Shown piece after piece: positions 36,475-45,142 of a DNA stretch of 64,000 bases. Made by a program: the position numbers and the translations under genes. The DNA comes from Hypericibacter adhaerens (GTDB lineage Bacteria > Pseudomonadota > Alphaproteobacteria > Dongiales > Dongiaceae). Each line of letters starts with the position of its first letter. The first letter of the stretch is position 1. A model generated the notes under the pieces. The model saw only the letters and a list, made by a program, of their open reading frames with translations. It made no database searches and had not been told where the DNA came from. The stretch lies in the NCBI RefSeq assembly GCF_008728835.1, contig NZ_CP042582.1:4204217-4268216 (forward strand), in the 5' to 3' direction.

Positions 36475-39400
36475 GTCCTACCCTCCCTGATCGCGTCCAG
36501 CCGCGCATGGATGCTGTTGGCCCGCGGCCGCCACAGGCCCCGCTCGATCGCCTCGTTGAAGCGCTCGGCCATCTCGCGGCCCGCCGCGGGATTGGCCTCG
36601 CGGATGAAACCCGCCACCGTCTCGTCGGCCAGATAGGCCTCGTAGAGCGCCTCGAAATGATGGTCGCCCACGGCCCCCGTGGTGGCGGCGAAGGCGAAGA
36701 GATAATCGACCGTGGCCGCCATCTCGAAGGCGCCCTTATAGCCATGGCGCATCACGCCGGCGATCCATTTGGGATTGGCGGCGCGCCCGCGCACGATGCG
36801 CGCGATCTCCTCCTCGAGCCGGCGCACCTTCGGCGTCTCGGGGCGCGAATGATCGTTGTGATAGACCACCGGCTTGCGGCCGGAGAATGCCGCCACCGCC
36901 GCCGCGAGCCCGCCTTCGAACTGGTAATAGTCGTCGCTGTCGAGCAGGTCGTGCTCGCGATTGTCCTGGTTGTGCAGCACGCCCTCGACCTGCGAGAGCC
37001 GCGTCTCGAACAGGCGATGCGCCGCCTCGCCCTCGCCGCCGGCGCCATAGGCATAGCCGCCCCAGGCGACGTAAGCGCGCGCGAGGTCGCCGCTGTCGCG
37101 CCAGCCGCGCTCGTCGATCAGGGCCTGCAATCCCGCCCCATAGGCGCCGGGCTTGGAGCCGAAGACGCGGAAGCCCGCACGTCGTTCCGCGGCCTCCGGC
37201 GCGGCGCCTTCGGCGAGCAGCCGGCGATACTCGGCCGCGACCCGCGCCGCCAATGGATTTTCAGCCGGTGTTTCTTCAAGCGCCGCCACCGCGCGCGCCG
37301 CGCTGTCGAGGAGATCGACCTGCGCCGGAAAGGCGTCGCGGAAGAAGCCCGAGATGCGGAAGGTCACGTCGACGCGCGGACGGCCCAGGAGCGAGACCGG
37401 CAGGATCTCGAAGCCGGCGACGCGCCCCGAGCCCGTATCCCAGCGCGGCCGCACGCCCATGAGGGCCAGCGCCTGCGCGATATCGTCGCCGCCCGTGCGC
37501 ATATTGGCGGTGCCCCAGGCCGAGAGCGCCAGCGTCGTCGGCCAGGCGCCATGCTCCTGGCGATAGCGCTCGATCAGCATCGAGGCCGATTTCCAGCCGA
37601 GTTGCCAGGCGGCCGGCGTGGGCACGCAGCGCGTATCGACCGAGTAGAAGTTCCGCCCCGTCGGCAGCACCTCGAGCCGGCCGCGCGTGGGCGCACCCGA
37701 AGGACCCGGCGCCACGAAACGGCCCTCGAGACCGGCGAGCAGCGCCTCGGTCTCGGCGCGGCCACAGGCCTCGACCCGCGACGCCAGAGTCTCGCGCATG
37801 AAATCGAGAACGGCGCGCGTCCGCCGCCATTCGGGCGCCGGCGCCAGTTCGCCCGAGGCCAGTTTCAGGGCCAGGGCCTCCAGCCGCTCGACCGTGTCGC
37901 CCTGGTGCCGCCAGCTTCCAGCACCATCGAGGATCGCGGGCCGTGGACCCGTCCAGGCCTTCGCCCAGTCGGCATCGAGCGGATCGAAGCCCTCGCCCAG
38001 CTCGAGATCCTTGGCCAGCGCACGCAGGATCGACTGGTCGGCGCCCTCGCCGGACCCGCGCGGCACTCGCGCCAGCGCCACCAGCAGCGCGTCGCGCAAG
38101 CCTCCCTCGGGGCTGCGGCCGAACACATGCAGCCCGTCGCGGATCTGCAGCTCCTTGATCTCGCAGAGATGGCTGTCGAGCTTGACGAGCGCGCTGTCGG
38201 CCGCCTCGTCGGGGGCGATGGCGCAATCCTTGTCGAGGCCGAGCCTTCGCGTGAGCTCGAGGATCTGGTCGCGCAGCAGCCGGCAGCGGCGCGGATCGAG
38301 GCCCGAGGCCTCGTAATATTCGTCGACGAGCCGTTCCAGCTCCTCGAGCTGGCCGTAGCTCTCCGCCCGCGCCAAAGGCGGCGTCAGATGATCGACGATG
38401 ACGGCGGCGCTGCGCCGCTTGGCCTGGCTGCCCTCGCCCGGATCGTTGACGATGAAGGGATAGAGCTGCGGCAGCGGCCCCAGCACCGCCTCGGGCCAGC
38501 ATTCGGCCGAGAGCGCCAGCGCCTTGCCCGGCAGCCATTCGAGATTGCCGTGCTTGCCGAGATGGATGACGGCATGGGCGCCGAAGCCGCGGCGCAGCCA
38601 GCCATAGAAGGCGAGATAGCCATGCGGCGGCACCAGCGCCGGATCGTGATAGCTCGCGACCGGATCGATGTTGTAGCCGCGCGCCGGCTGCACCGCGACG
38701 ACGAGATGGCCCGCCGCGAATCCGGGCAGGTGGAAGGCGCCCTCGACGAAGAAGGGGTCGCGCTCGGCTGCGCCCCAGCGGGCGATGACGGCCTCGCGCA
38801 CCGCACCGGGCAGGCTCTCGAAGAAAGCCCGATAATCGGCGAGCGGCCAACGGATCGACGCCGCGCCGCGAAGACCGCTGTTGGTCGGACCTTGCAGAAG
38901 CCGCGCCATCAGTCCGGCGCCATCGCGCGGCGCATCGCCGACCTCGTAGTTCGCCTTCGCCAGAGACGCGATCACGCCGGCGGCGCTCGCCGGCGTATCG
39001 AGCCCGACGCCGTTGCCGATGCGGCCATCGCGGTTGGGATAGTTGGCGAGAATGAGGGCCACGCGGCGCGACGCCGGTTGGGCGCGCCGGAGCCGCGCCC
39101 AACCGGCCGCGAGGTCGGCCACAAAATCGAGCCGGTCCTTGACCGGGCGCTGGGCGACGATGCCGCATTGGGTGGCCGCATCGCGCCGCGCCTCGGCCTT
39201 GAAGGCGACCGCGCGCGTCAGGATGCGGCCATCGACCTCGGGCAGCGCCACATGCATCGCGATGTCGCGCGCCGAGAGCCCGTTCGTGCCCTCCCGCCAT
39301 TCCGCCTCGCCGCCCGAGGACAGCACCACCTGGAAGACCGGACAATCCGCGGCGTCGAAGGGTGTAACCGCACGCTCGGCACCCGGTTGCGACAGCGCGA

Positions 39401-40202
39401 AGGCGGTGGCATTCAGGATCGCATCAGGCTTCGCCTCGGCCAGAAGCTCTTCGATCAGGGCCGCCGCCATCGGCTCCTTGAGGCTCGCCACAGGTACCGG
39501 CAGCGCGTCGAGCCCGGCACGGTCGAGCGCCGCGATCAGCCCGTCGATGGCGTCGAGCTGGCCCGCCTGCAGCAGCGCCCGATAGAACGCGATGAGCGCG
39601 ACGGGCCGCCGCCCCTTCCAGTGCCGGCGCAGATCCTCCAGCCCCGGCTCGCTCAGGCCCGGCCAATAAAGCCCGGCCTTCAGCAGGGGCTTCGGCTCGC
39701 GCCAGTCCCGCGCATGGCCGACGAGGCTTGCCGCGTATTCCAGCATCTGACCGGCATTCTCGATGCCGCCCTCGACCAGATAGCGCCAGAGCCGGTCTTG
39801 CGCTTCGGCCGGCAGGGTCGAACGGCGCGCCAGCTCGGGATCGGGCCTGTCGTCGCCCGGCAGGAAGGCGAGCGCGATCCCGCGCTCGCGGGCGAGGCCC
39901 GCGAGCTGTTCCACGCCATAGGGCCAATAGCGCTCGCCGCCGAGCAGGCGGACGATCACGAGGCGCGCCGCGGCGACCGTGTTCTCGAGATAAAGATCGA
40001 CCGAGAGGTTGTGGCCCAGGAACAGCAGATTGGCGAGCCTCAGGCTGGGCGCTCCCGGCGCCTGCCGGCGATGCGCCTCGGCGAGGCAGGCGAGCTCGGT
40101 GTCGGCCGCCGACAAGAAGACGATCTCGCCCGGCGTCTGCTGCAGGTCGATCGCCGACTGGCCGTCGGCGATCGTCCCGGGACGTGCGGCGAGAAGATGC
40201 AT
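36471..40202 (-). CDS. cobN: Cobaltochelatase large subunit CobN
   Basis: 1243 aa, a typical CobN length, related to Mg-chelatase BchH. Recognisable blocks include [38 protein letters not shown] and [14 protein letters not shown]-like segments, with [20 protein letters not shown] in the C-terminal part. With CobS and CobT it inserts cobalt into hydrogenobyrinate a,c-diamide, the late-cobalt step. Neither cobS nor cobT is here. AGGA lies 8 bases before the ATG. Its presence beside CbiX is notable. Confidence 0.94.
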   Translation of the reverse strand: MHLLAARPGTIADGQSAIDLQQTPGEIVFLSAADTELACLAEAHRRQAPGAPSLRLANLLFLGHNLSVDLYLENTVAAARLVIVRLLGGERYWPYGVEQLAGLARERGIALAFLPGDDRPDPELARRSTLPAEAQDRLWRYLVEGGIENAGQMLEYAASLVGHARDWREPKPLLKAGLYWPGLSEPGLEDLRRHWKGRRPVALIAFYRALLQAGQLDAIDGLIAALDRAGLDALPVPVASLKEPMAAALIEELLAEAKPDAILNATAFALSQPGAERAVTPFDAADCPVFQVVLSSGGEAEWREGTNGLSARDIAMHVALPEVDGRILTRAVAFKAEARRDAATQCGIVAQRPVKDRLDFVADLAAGWARLRRAQPASRRVALILANYPNRDGRIGNGVGLDTPASAAGVIASLAKANYEVGDAPRDGAGLMARLLQGPTNSGLRGAASIRWPLADYRAFFESLPGAVREAVIARWGAAERDPFFVEGAFHLPGFAAGHLVVAVQPARGYNIDPVASYHDPALVPPHGYLAFYGWLRRGFGAHAVIHLGKHGNLEWLPGKALALSAECWPEAVLGPLPQLYPFIVNDPGEGSQAKRRSAAVIVDHLTPPLARAESYGQLEELERLVDEYYEASGLDPRRCRLLRDQILELTRRLGLDKDCAIAPDEAADSALVKLDSHLCEIKELQIRDGLHVFGRSPEGGLRDALLVALARVPRGSGEGADQSILRALAKDLELGEGFDPLDADWAKAWTGPRPAILDGAGSWRHQGDTVERLEALALKLASGELAPAPEWRRTRAVLDFMRETLASRVEACGRAETEALLAGLEGRFVAPGPSGAPTRGRLEVLPTGRNFYSVDTRCVPTPAAWQLGWKSASMLIERYRQEHGAWPTTLALSAWGTANMRTGGDDIAQALALMGVRPRWDTGSGRVAGFEILPVSLLGRPRVDVTFRISGFFRDAFPAQVDLLDSAARAVAALEETPAENPLAARVAAEYRRLLAEGAAPEAAERRAGFRVFGSKPGAYGAGLQALIDERGWRDSGDLARAYVAWGGYAYGAGGEGEAAHRLFETRLSQVEGVLHNQDNREHDLLDSDDYYQFEGGLAAAVAAFSGRKPVVYHNDHSRPETPKVRRLEEEIARIVRGRAANPKWIAGVMRHGYKGAFEMAATVDYLFAFAATTGAVGDHHFEALYEAYLADETVAGFIREANPAAGREMAERFNEAIERGLWRPRANSIHARLDAIREGRT

Positions 40203-40232
40203 GGAGGGTTCCTGCGGGCGGGCGCCGAAGGC

Positions 40233-41309
40233 TCAGGCGGCGCCCAGCGCCGCCGCGATGGCGGCGCGGTCGAGCCCCTTGAGGCCGATCACGACCAGGC
40301 GGCTGTCGCGCGCCTCGCCTGCTTCCCAGGGCCGGTCGTAATGATGCTGCAGACGCGCGCCCACGCCCTGCAGCAGCAGGCGCATCTCCTTGCCGGCGAC
40401 GGCGAGGAAGCCCTTCACCCGCAGGATGTCGTGCCGCTCGATCACCGGTGTCAGCCGCGCCACCAGCTCCTCGGGCGAGCGCAGCACCGGCAGCCTCAGC
40501 GCGAAGCTCTCGAAATCGTCGTGATCGTGGTCCTCGCCCTCGAGCTCGTGATGGGAGGGACGCGCGGCCAGGTCGTCCTCGGCGGCGGCCTCGATGCCCA
40601 GGAGCGTGCGGGCATCGATGCGCCCGAAGCTCGCCGGCAGGATCTTCACCCGGCGCCCCAGCTCGGCATTGATCGCGGCCTCGGCTTGGGCGCGCGAGGA
40701 GGCATCCATCAGGTCGGTCTTGTTCAGCACCACGAGATCGGCGCAGGCGATCTGGTCCTCGAACACCTCGGCCAGCGGGCTCTCGTGATCGAGCGCCGCG
40801 TCGGCCGCGCGCTGGCGCTCGACTGCGACCGGATCCTCGGCGAAGCGGCCCGCCGCCACCGCCGGGCCGTCCACCACCGCGATCACGCCATCGACCGTGA
40901 CACGCGCGCGCACCTCGGGCCAGGCGAAGGCCTTCACCAGCGGCTTCGGCAGCGCCAGCCCCGAGGTCTCGATCACGATATGCTCGGGCGGTTCCGGGCG
41001 GTCGAGCAGCGCCTCGATCGTCGGCAGGAAATCGTCGGCGACCGTGCAGCAGATGCAGCCATTGGCGAGCTCGACGATGTTCTCCTCGGGACAGCCTTCG
41101 ATCGCGCAGGCCTTGAGAATCCCGCCATCGACGCCGAGCTCGCCGAACTCGTTGATCACCAGCGCCAGCCGCCGGCCGTTGGCCGATTTGACGAGATGCT
41201 GGATCAGCGTGGTCTTGCCCGCTCCCAGGAAGCCGGTGACGATGGTGGCCGGGATGCGGCCGCGGGACTTGTGGGCGGCATCCTTGCGGGCGATCAGGTC
41301 GGCGGTCAT
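40233..41309 (-). CDS. cobW: CobW family GTP-binding metallochaperone
   Basis: 358 aa. Walker A GFLGAGKT (26-33), the metal-binding GCICC (84-88) and NKTD guanine motif are visible. A His/Asp/Glu-rich insertion (HHELEGEDHDHDDFE) separates the GTPase from the C-terminal CobW_C domain. COG0523 proteins deliver metal; next to cobN this one probably supplies cobalt to the chelatase. Overlaps cobU by 4 bp. Confidence 0.94.
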   Translation of the reverse strand: MTADLIARKDAAHKSRGRIPATIVTGFLGAGKTTLIQHLVKSANGRRLALVINEFGELGVDGGILKACAIEGCPEENIVELANGCICCTVADDFLPTIEALLDRPEPPEHIVIETSGLALPKPLVKAFAWPEVRARVTVDGVIAVVDGPAVAAGRFAEDPVAVERQRAADAALDHESPLAEVFEDQIACADLVVLNKTDLMDASSRAQAEAAINAELGRRVKILPASFGRIDARTLLGIEAAAEDDLAARPSHHELEGEDHDHDDFESFALRLPVLRSPEELVARLTPVIERHDILRVKGFLAVAGKEMRLLLQGVGARLQHHYDRPWEAGEARDSRLVVIGLKGLDRAAIAAALGAA

Positions 41310-41863
41310 TGCGGCAAATCTCCCTTGAGGGCCAGTGGCAGGCCTGCGGCGACGAACAGCACGCGGTCGGCGATCGCCGCCACCCGCTGGTTGAGGCGGC
41401 CGGCATGGTCGCGAAAAGCGCGCGCCAGCGCGTTGTCCGGCACGATGCCGAGGCCCACCTCGTTCGATACGAGCACGACCGGGCCGCCGGGTCGCCGGAT
41501 CGCGGCGCAAAGTTGCTCGGTCGCGCCGTCGATGTCGCGGTCCTGCGCCATGAGGTTGCTGAGCCAGAGCGTCAGGCAGTCGACCAGCAGCGCGCCCGTC
41601 TCGGCGCGAATCGCGTCCGGCAGCTCGAGCGGCGCTTCGCGCGTGGTCCAGGCGAGCCCGCGCTGCTCGCGATGGCGGCGGATGCGCTCGGCCATCTCCT
41701 CATCGCCGGCCGCGGCGGTGGCGAGATAGAGACGGGGATGGGCATTGGCGAGAAGGGCTTCGGCATAGCGGCTCTTGCCGGAGCGGGCGCCGCCCAGCAC
41801 CAGCGTGCAGCCGGTCAGGTTCAGGTCGGACGACGATGATTGAAGCCCGGCGGAAACGCGCAT
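41306..41863 (-). CDS. cobU: Adenosylcobinamide kinase / guanylyltransferase
   Basis: 185 aa (CobP/CobU). P-loop GGARSGKS (24-31), YLATAAAGDEEM, RIRRHREQR with the guanylylated His, DCLTLWLSNL and VSNEVGLGIVP. It phosphorylates adenosylcobinamide and transfers GMP to it. First gene after the cobalamin riboswitch, so cobU-cobW-cobN-cobO-cobQ should be repressed by cobalamin. Confidence 0.95.
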   Translation of the reverse strand: MRVSAGLQSSSSDLNLTGCTLVLGGARSGKSRYAEALLANAHPRLYLATAAAGDEEMAERIRRHREQRGLAWTTREAPLELPDAIRAETGALLVDCLTLWLSNLMAQDRDIDGATEQLCAAIRRPGGPVVLVSNEVGLGIVPDNALARAFRDHAGRLNQRVAAIADRVLFVAAGLPLALKGDLPQ

Positions 41864-41897
41864 CAGGCCTCCCCTCCCTCCGAGGATCGGTGTTCTG

Positions 41898-42062
41898 GAT
41901 CGATCGAGCAGGTTTCCTGGCTCGCGGGTTGTCGGCCGACGGCGCCTTCCCAGCTCCCGTCATGGGAACCAGTGGCCTGGATCATGCCGTCGGGCCTCGC
42001 CGCTCACAGTTGCGGGGGCAGCGCCGGATTGGACCGGCTTCCCTGGCCTCGACCGGGGCTGA
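41898..42062 (-). promoter_or_regulatory. Cobalamin (AdoCbl) riboswitch
   Basis: Read on the minus strand, 5' to 3': AGGGAAGCCGGT, the B12-box core GCTGCCCCCGCAACTGT, GCCACTG, GGGAAGGC, and the terminal GAGCCAGGAAACCTGC, all in canonical order. It ends about 35 bases before the cobU start, so it probably controls translation or termination ahead of cobU. The exact 5' boundary is estimated. It is the only copy I find in the cobalamin locus. Confidence 0.95.
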
Positions 42063-42187
42063 AGCTACAGGAAGCCGCGCGCCAAGGCCAGCGCCGATGC
42101 CGGCCCGGAACAAGCCGCGGAGGGGCCTTCGATTCTCGCGATTCGCGGGCCCGCCCGCAGGAAATCGAGCGCTGGCCCGTGGAGACA

Positions 42188-42313
42188 ATGACGGCTTCGG
42201 CGGGAAAGTATGAGCCCAAGGCCGGCTTTCCCGCTTTGTTCCCCGAGGCCCGTCTGGGACTGATAGGCACGGCGTGGCAGGCCGACGCGATCGAACACCA
42301 GTCCAAGGACTGA
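42188..42313 (+). CDS. Possible small protein (41 aa) or sRNA between riboswitch and terminator
   Basis: ATG at 42188 preceded by GTGGAG, ending TGA at 42311, 38 bp before a strong plus-strand terminator. The sequence begins MTASAGKYEPKAGFPALFPE and ends EHQSKD; no signal peptide, no family known to me. Third-position GC is moderately high but lower than in the surrounding genes. The terminator shows that something is transcribed rightwards here; it may equally be a non-coding RNA. The 324 bp from cobU to this ATG hold the riboswitch and its promoter region only. Confidence 0.3.
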   Translation: MTASAGKYEPKAGFPALFPEARLGLIGTAWQADAIEHQSKD

Positions 42314-42351
42314 GCGGCTGCCCCCGCAAGATCGCAAGCCTGCCTTGCTCA

Positions 42352-42395
42352 GGCGGGACCGCTGGTCATCCCCCCGCGGTCCCGCCGCTTTTTTT
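42352..42395 (+). terminator. Rho-independent terminator, orphan
   Basis: Perfect 11-bp stem GGCGGGACCGC / GCGGTCCCGCC (42352-42362 and 42376-42386), 13-base loop, then GC and seven T (42389-42395). It reads rightwards, yet no clear plus-strand gene precedes it. Its stem resembles the one at 43379. Confidence 0.85.
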
Positions 42396-42490
42396 CCACC
42401 GTGAGTCGAACCGTTCAGGGGTGCCCGCTTCGATCCGTCGCGGCGAGCGCACGCCCTGTCATGAAGCGTTCGCCATTTGACTGATCGCGG

Positions 42491-42534
42491 GTGAATTGCG
42501 CGACAGCCGGGCTCTCTCGTCTTGAGACCTCGAC
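42491..42534 (+). promoter_or_regulatory. Conserved upstream motif, copy A (small secreted protein 1)
   Basis: GTGAATTG (42491), GACAG (42502), CTTGAG (42521) and CCTCGAC (42528). The same four blocks with the same spacing (11, 19, then 6-7 bases) occur at 42979-43021 before the paralogous gene. The distance to the start codon is 118 bp versus 115 bp. It could contain a promoter or regulator site; which part is -35 or -10 I cannot tell. Confidence 0.55.
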
Positions 42535-42608
42535 GCGGCATTCCACATTGCCTGGCATGGGGGCCACACCGGTGCCGGAAGATCCGGCAACAACCATCGA
42601 GGTTCATC

Positions 42609-42803
42609 ATGATCCGCGTTTCCGCTCTGCTTCCCGCTTTCGTCGTCGTCTTCGGCATGGCCACCGCCGCCTTCGCCGGCACGCCCAACGCCAACATCAC
42701 CACGCCCGACCATGGCAAGGACAAGGCCGCGCAGACCGCCGCCTGCGGCCAGGCGCCGCGCTATCTGGAGCCGTCCTACTGCGGCCCGAACAACGGTCAC
42801 TGA
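42609..42803 (+). CDS. Small secreted two-cysteine protein 1 (64 aa)
   Basis: Signal peptide MIRVSALLPAFVVVFGMATAAFA, then a mature part of about 40 residues with two Cys eleven residues apart (ACGQAPRYLEPSYCGPNN). GAGG lies 6 bases before the ATG. The paralogue at 43094 shares the leader region, the start-codon context, the signal-peptide pattern and a C-x10/11-C-x-P ending. No family recognised. Probably periplasmic or secreted. A terminator follows. Confidence 0.75.
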   Translation: MIRVSALLPAFVVVFGMATAAFAGTPNANITTPDHGKDKAAQTAACGQAPRYLEPSYCGPNNGH

Positions 42804-42874
42804 TTTCGCCGCCTTGCGGGATCGCTCACCCGCGGTTCTCCGCAAGGACGCTACCGGGTTTTCGCTCCATGACG

Positions 42875-42912
42875 GGACCGGCAGGAAACATCCCTGCCGG
42901 TCCTGTTCCTTT
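42875..42912 (+). terminator. Terminator after small secreted protein 1
   Basis: Perfect 11-bp stem GGACCGGCAGG / CCTGCCGGTCC (42875-42885, 42893-42903) with loop AAACATC, followed by the T-rich TGTTCCTTT. The T-tract is interrupted, so termination may be partial. Confidence 0.7.
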
Positions 42913-42978
42913 GCTCCCTTCCCTCCCTCATGAATGCGCGGGAAAATTCTGGCATCGTTGCAACCTCGTGGCCGGGGC

Positions 42979-43021
42979 GTGAATTGGAGGACAGGCTGAG
43001 CGATCGGCCTTGAGCCTCGAC
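42979..43021 (+). promoter_or_regulatory. Conserved upstream motif, copy B (small secreted protein 2)
   Basis: GTGAATTG (42979), GACAG (42990), CTTGAG (43009) and CCTCGAC (43015), spaced as in copy A while the bases between differ. Conservation of the blocks and not of the spacers suggests the motif is functional. Confidence 0.55.
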
Positions 43022-43093
43022 CGGCGCTCGCCATCTGCAAGAGCGAAGCGAACTTTCTTCGCGCTTTCCCCGCGGCGACAATCGAGGTCAATC

Positions 43094-43318
43094 ATGCTCA
43101 GAGCTTCCCTCCTGCTTTCCACCCTCGTCCTGGTTTCGGGCCTGACGGCGACCGGCATCGCCATGGCCGATTCGTCGGGCGCCGGCAAATCGGCGACCAC
43201 CCATGTCGGGGTCACTCTGCCGAATCAGGTCTGCGCCTCCGGCCCGATGCCGGATCCTCAGGATTGCTACCCGCCCAATCGACAGGGCAAGCGGGGCCTG
43301 GAGCATCACGCCGGCTGA
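43094..43318 (+). CDS. Small secreted two-cysteine protein 2 (74 aa)
   Basis: Signal peptide MLRASLLLSTLVLVSGLTATGIAMA, then a mature part with two Cys (VCASGPMPDPQDCYPPN) and a basic tail ending LEHHAG. The ribosome site ATCGAGGTCAATC matches that of protein 1 (ATCGAGGTTCATC), evidence of tandem duplication. No family recognised. Followed by a strong terminator, so transcribed apart from the sigma-factor operon. Confidence 0.75.
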   Translation: MLRASLLLSTLVLVSGLTATGIAMADSSGAGKSATTHVGVTLPNQVCASGPMPDPQDCYPPNRQGKRGLEHHAG

Positions 43319-43378
43319 CGGGCCGGCCGACGGCGCGGGCCCGGAAGCCCACGCCGGATGACAGACCCGACATGATTA

Positions 43379-43413
43379 ACGGGACCGCGGAGTCATCCCG
43401 CGGTCCCGTTTTT
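43379..43413 (+). terminator. Terminator after small secreted protein 2
   Basis: Stem ACGGGACCGCGG / CCGCGGTCCCGT (43379-43390, 43398-43409), then a run of T to 43413. A strong intrinsic terminator with the same GGGACCGC core as the orphan one at 42352. Confidence 0.85.
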
Positions 43414-43674
43414 CGTGCGATTTTGGGTGCTTGCCTAAATATGGCGAAATCTTGTCCGCAAGGCCGCAGGGCCGGCCGGGTTCGCGCGTGAATAGCTGCG
43501 AGTACCGGTGACTGATGGAGAACGTCCTCGGTGGTCCTGACTTCGCGTTTTGTTCCGGATTCCGAAGATCGGCCTTGCGGGTGAGCGACATTATCCGCCC
43601 AATCGCGAACCGTTGCCGCGCCATGGCGAGTTGATCCCTCCCATCGCGACAGCCCAGCCACTTCCGGAGAGTCG
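43414..43674. other. Intergenic leader of the ECF sigma operon, no clear motif
   Basis: 261 bp between the terminator and the sigma-factor start. GTGAATAG at 43488 resembles the first block of the conserved motif upstream of the small secreted genes, but the other blocks are missing. I see no convincing ECF-type -35/-10 pair. GGAGAG lies 3 bases before the sigma start. Confidence 0.4.
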
Positions 43675-44238
43675 ATGGACCCGGCCGAGGACGAGGAATT
43701 GATGCTGGCAAGCGGGCGTGGCGACCGCGCCGCGTTTGCCGAACTGGTACGCCGCCATCTGGGACGCTCGAACGCGATTGCCGTGCGCATGCTCGGCAGC
43801 GCCGCCGAAGCCGAGGAAGTGGTGCAGGAGGCCTTTCTGCGCGTCTGGCAGAAGGCGCCCTCCTGGCGGAAGGATGGCGGCGCACGCGTTTCGACCTGGC
43901 TGGCGCGCGTGATCGTCAATCTCTGCATCGATCGGCGCCGGCGCGCCCGGTCGGTGCCGTTGGAGGAAGTGCCTGAGATGCCCGATACCGCGCCCGCCGC
44001 CGACGATACCTTGGCTTTGGAAGAGCGCCGCCAGCGCGTCGCGGCGGCGCTGGCCGAACTGCCCGACCGGCAACGCGCGGCGGTGGTGTTGAGCTACTAC
44101 GAAGGACTGAGCAATGCGGAAGTCGCCGGCGCGCTGGAGATCAGCGTCGGCGCCGTGGAATCGCTGCTGGTGCGGGCGCGCCGCAGCCTGGCCGGATTGC
44201 TGGCCGATCTGGCCCGGACGGAAGGAGTTGCGACATGA
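43675..44238 (+). CDS. ECF-family RNA polymerase sigma factor
   Basis: 187 aa. Region 2 covers about 10-85 (AFAELVRRHLGR, EAEEVVQEAFLRVWQKAP, STWLARVIVNLCIDRRRR). Region 4 covers about 118-175 (ALAELPDRQRAAVVLSYYEG, NAEVAGALEISVGAVESLLVRAR). No region 1.1 or 3, so an extracytoplasmic-function sigma. Overlaps the anti-sigma-like gene by 4 bp, the usual coupling. With the CnrX-like sensor downstream it suggests a metal- or envelope-responsive regulon. Confidence 0.93.
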   Translation: MDPAEDEELMLASGRGDRAAFAELVRRHLGRSNAIAVRMLGSAAEAEEVVQEAFLRVWQKAPSWRKDGGARVSTWLARVIVNLCIDRRRRARSVPLEEVPEMPDTAPAADDTLALEERRQRVAAALAELPDRQRAAVVLSYYEGLSNAEVAGALEISVGAVESLLVRARRSLAGLLADLARTEGVAT

Positions 44239-44669
44239 ACGTGAAACGTCTCGAGCAAATTCTCGCAGCCTATGGGGCCCGGCCCGAGCGCTGGCCGGCA
44301 ACGGAGCGCGAAGCGGCGGAGGCGCTCCTGGCACGGGATCCCCATGCACAGCGCCTGCTGCGCGAGGCGCGCCGGCTCGACGGGCTCCTGGACAGCCTGC
44401 CGGCGCAGGAGCTGCAGATCGATGCCTCGAGCCTCGCCGCCAGGTTGAGCGAGCGCCCGCAGGAGCCCACGAACCCACGCGCTGCGCGGGCGGCACGGTC
44501 GCGCTGGTGGCACCTGCCGATCATCATGCCGAACCTGGTGGGGCTGGCAGCCGCGGCCGCGGCCGGTTTCTGGATCGGCTGGAGCGATCCAGGCAATGAC
44601 AGCGCGAGCGTTTCCGATCTCGTGCCCTATATCGCCGATCTCGGCGGAGAGGAGAATTCGTTATGGTAG
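44235..44669 (+). CDS. Probable membrane anti-sigma factor (144 aa)
   Basis: A cytoplasmic N-terminal part with KRLEQILAAYGARPERWP and a helical stretch to about residue 55 precedes a single membrane helix at about 97-116 (MPNLVGLAAAAAAGFWIGW) and a short periplasmic tail. There is no HCC zinc motif. The anti-sigma role is inferred from coupling to the ECF gene and topology. Overlaps the sensor gene by 7 bp. Confidence 0.7.
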   Translation: MNVKRLEQILAAYGARPERWPATEREAAEALLARDPHAQRLLREARRLDGLLDSLPAQELQIDASSLAARLSERPQEPTNPRAARAARSRWWHLPIIMPNLVGLAAAAAAGFWIGWSDPGNDSASVSDLVPYIADLGGEENSLW

Positions 44670-45106
44670 ATTTCCTGCGCCGCAATGCGAACTGGATCGC
44701 GATCGCGCTGGTCCTGTCGCTGGGCGCGAATCTCTTCATGGGCGGCATCATCGCCGGCCGTCTCATGCATGGCGGGTTCGGCCATCACCGCATGGAGAAG
44801 ATAGAGGGCGGCGATCAGGTGGGCTGGATCGTCAGGCGCATCGCCGAGGATATGCCGGAAGGACAGCGCCAGGCCTTTCGCGAGGCCATGGACAGCCGCA
44901 AGGATCAGCTCATCGCGCTGGGCAAGCAGATGCACGATGCCCGCGAAGCGGTGAGGGACGCGATCCGGCAGCGGCCGTTCGACCGTGCCGCGTTCGACAG
45001 CGCCGCCGCGTCCCTCGGCACGACCCAGCAGGCCTTCGGCAAGGAATTCTCCGACGCCATCGGGGACGCCATCGAGCTCGCGGCCGGAAAGCCCGCCAGC
45101 AACTAG
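44663..45106 (+). CDS. Periplasmic metal-sensor-like protein (CnrX / Metal_resist type)
   Basis: 147 aa. N-terminal membrane anchor (about 11-32), then a helical periplasmic domain resembling CnrX/ZraP proteins: RRIAEDMPEGQRQAFREAMD and MHDAREAVRDAIRQRPFD. Candidate metal ligands are H36, H41, H42, M44 and H91. In Cupriavidus the CnrX sensor binds Ni/Co and frees sigma CnrH from anti-sigma CnrY; the same three parts are adjacent here in a different order (H-Y-X). Confidence 0.78.
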   Translation: MVDFLRRNANWIAIALVLSLGANLFMGGIIAGRLMHGGFGHHRMEKIEGGDQVGWIVRRIAEDMPEGQRQAFREAMDSRKDQLIALGKQMHDAREAVRDAIRQRPFDRAAFDSAAASLGTTQQAFGKEFSDAIGDAIELAAGKPASN

Positions 45107-45142
45107 GCGGGGCCTCGGCCTTGAGACCCGAGGAGAGAGGAC

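Noticed and set aside
36507-41729. A 1740-codon open frame on the plus strand antisense to cobN, cobW and cobU
   Set aside because: The minus-strand genes are unmistakable; the antisense translation is rich in Arg/Gly/His and has no domain, as expected for a shadow in GC-rich DNA.
41836-42313. Long plus-strand frames covering the cobalamin riboswitch
   Set aside because: They run through a structured RNA on the other strand and show no protein similarity; only the 41-codon 3' part is kept as a weak candidate.
42314-42330. GGCTGCCCCCGCAAG on the plus strand as a second cobalamin riboswitch
   Set aside because: Only part of the B12-box is present; the other conserved riboswitch elements are absent around it.
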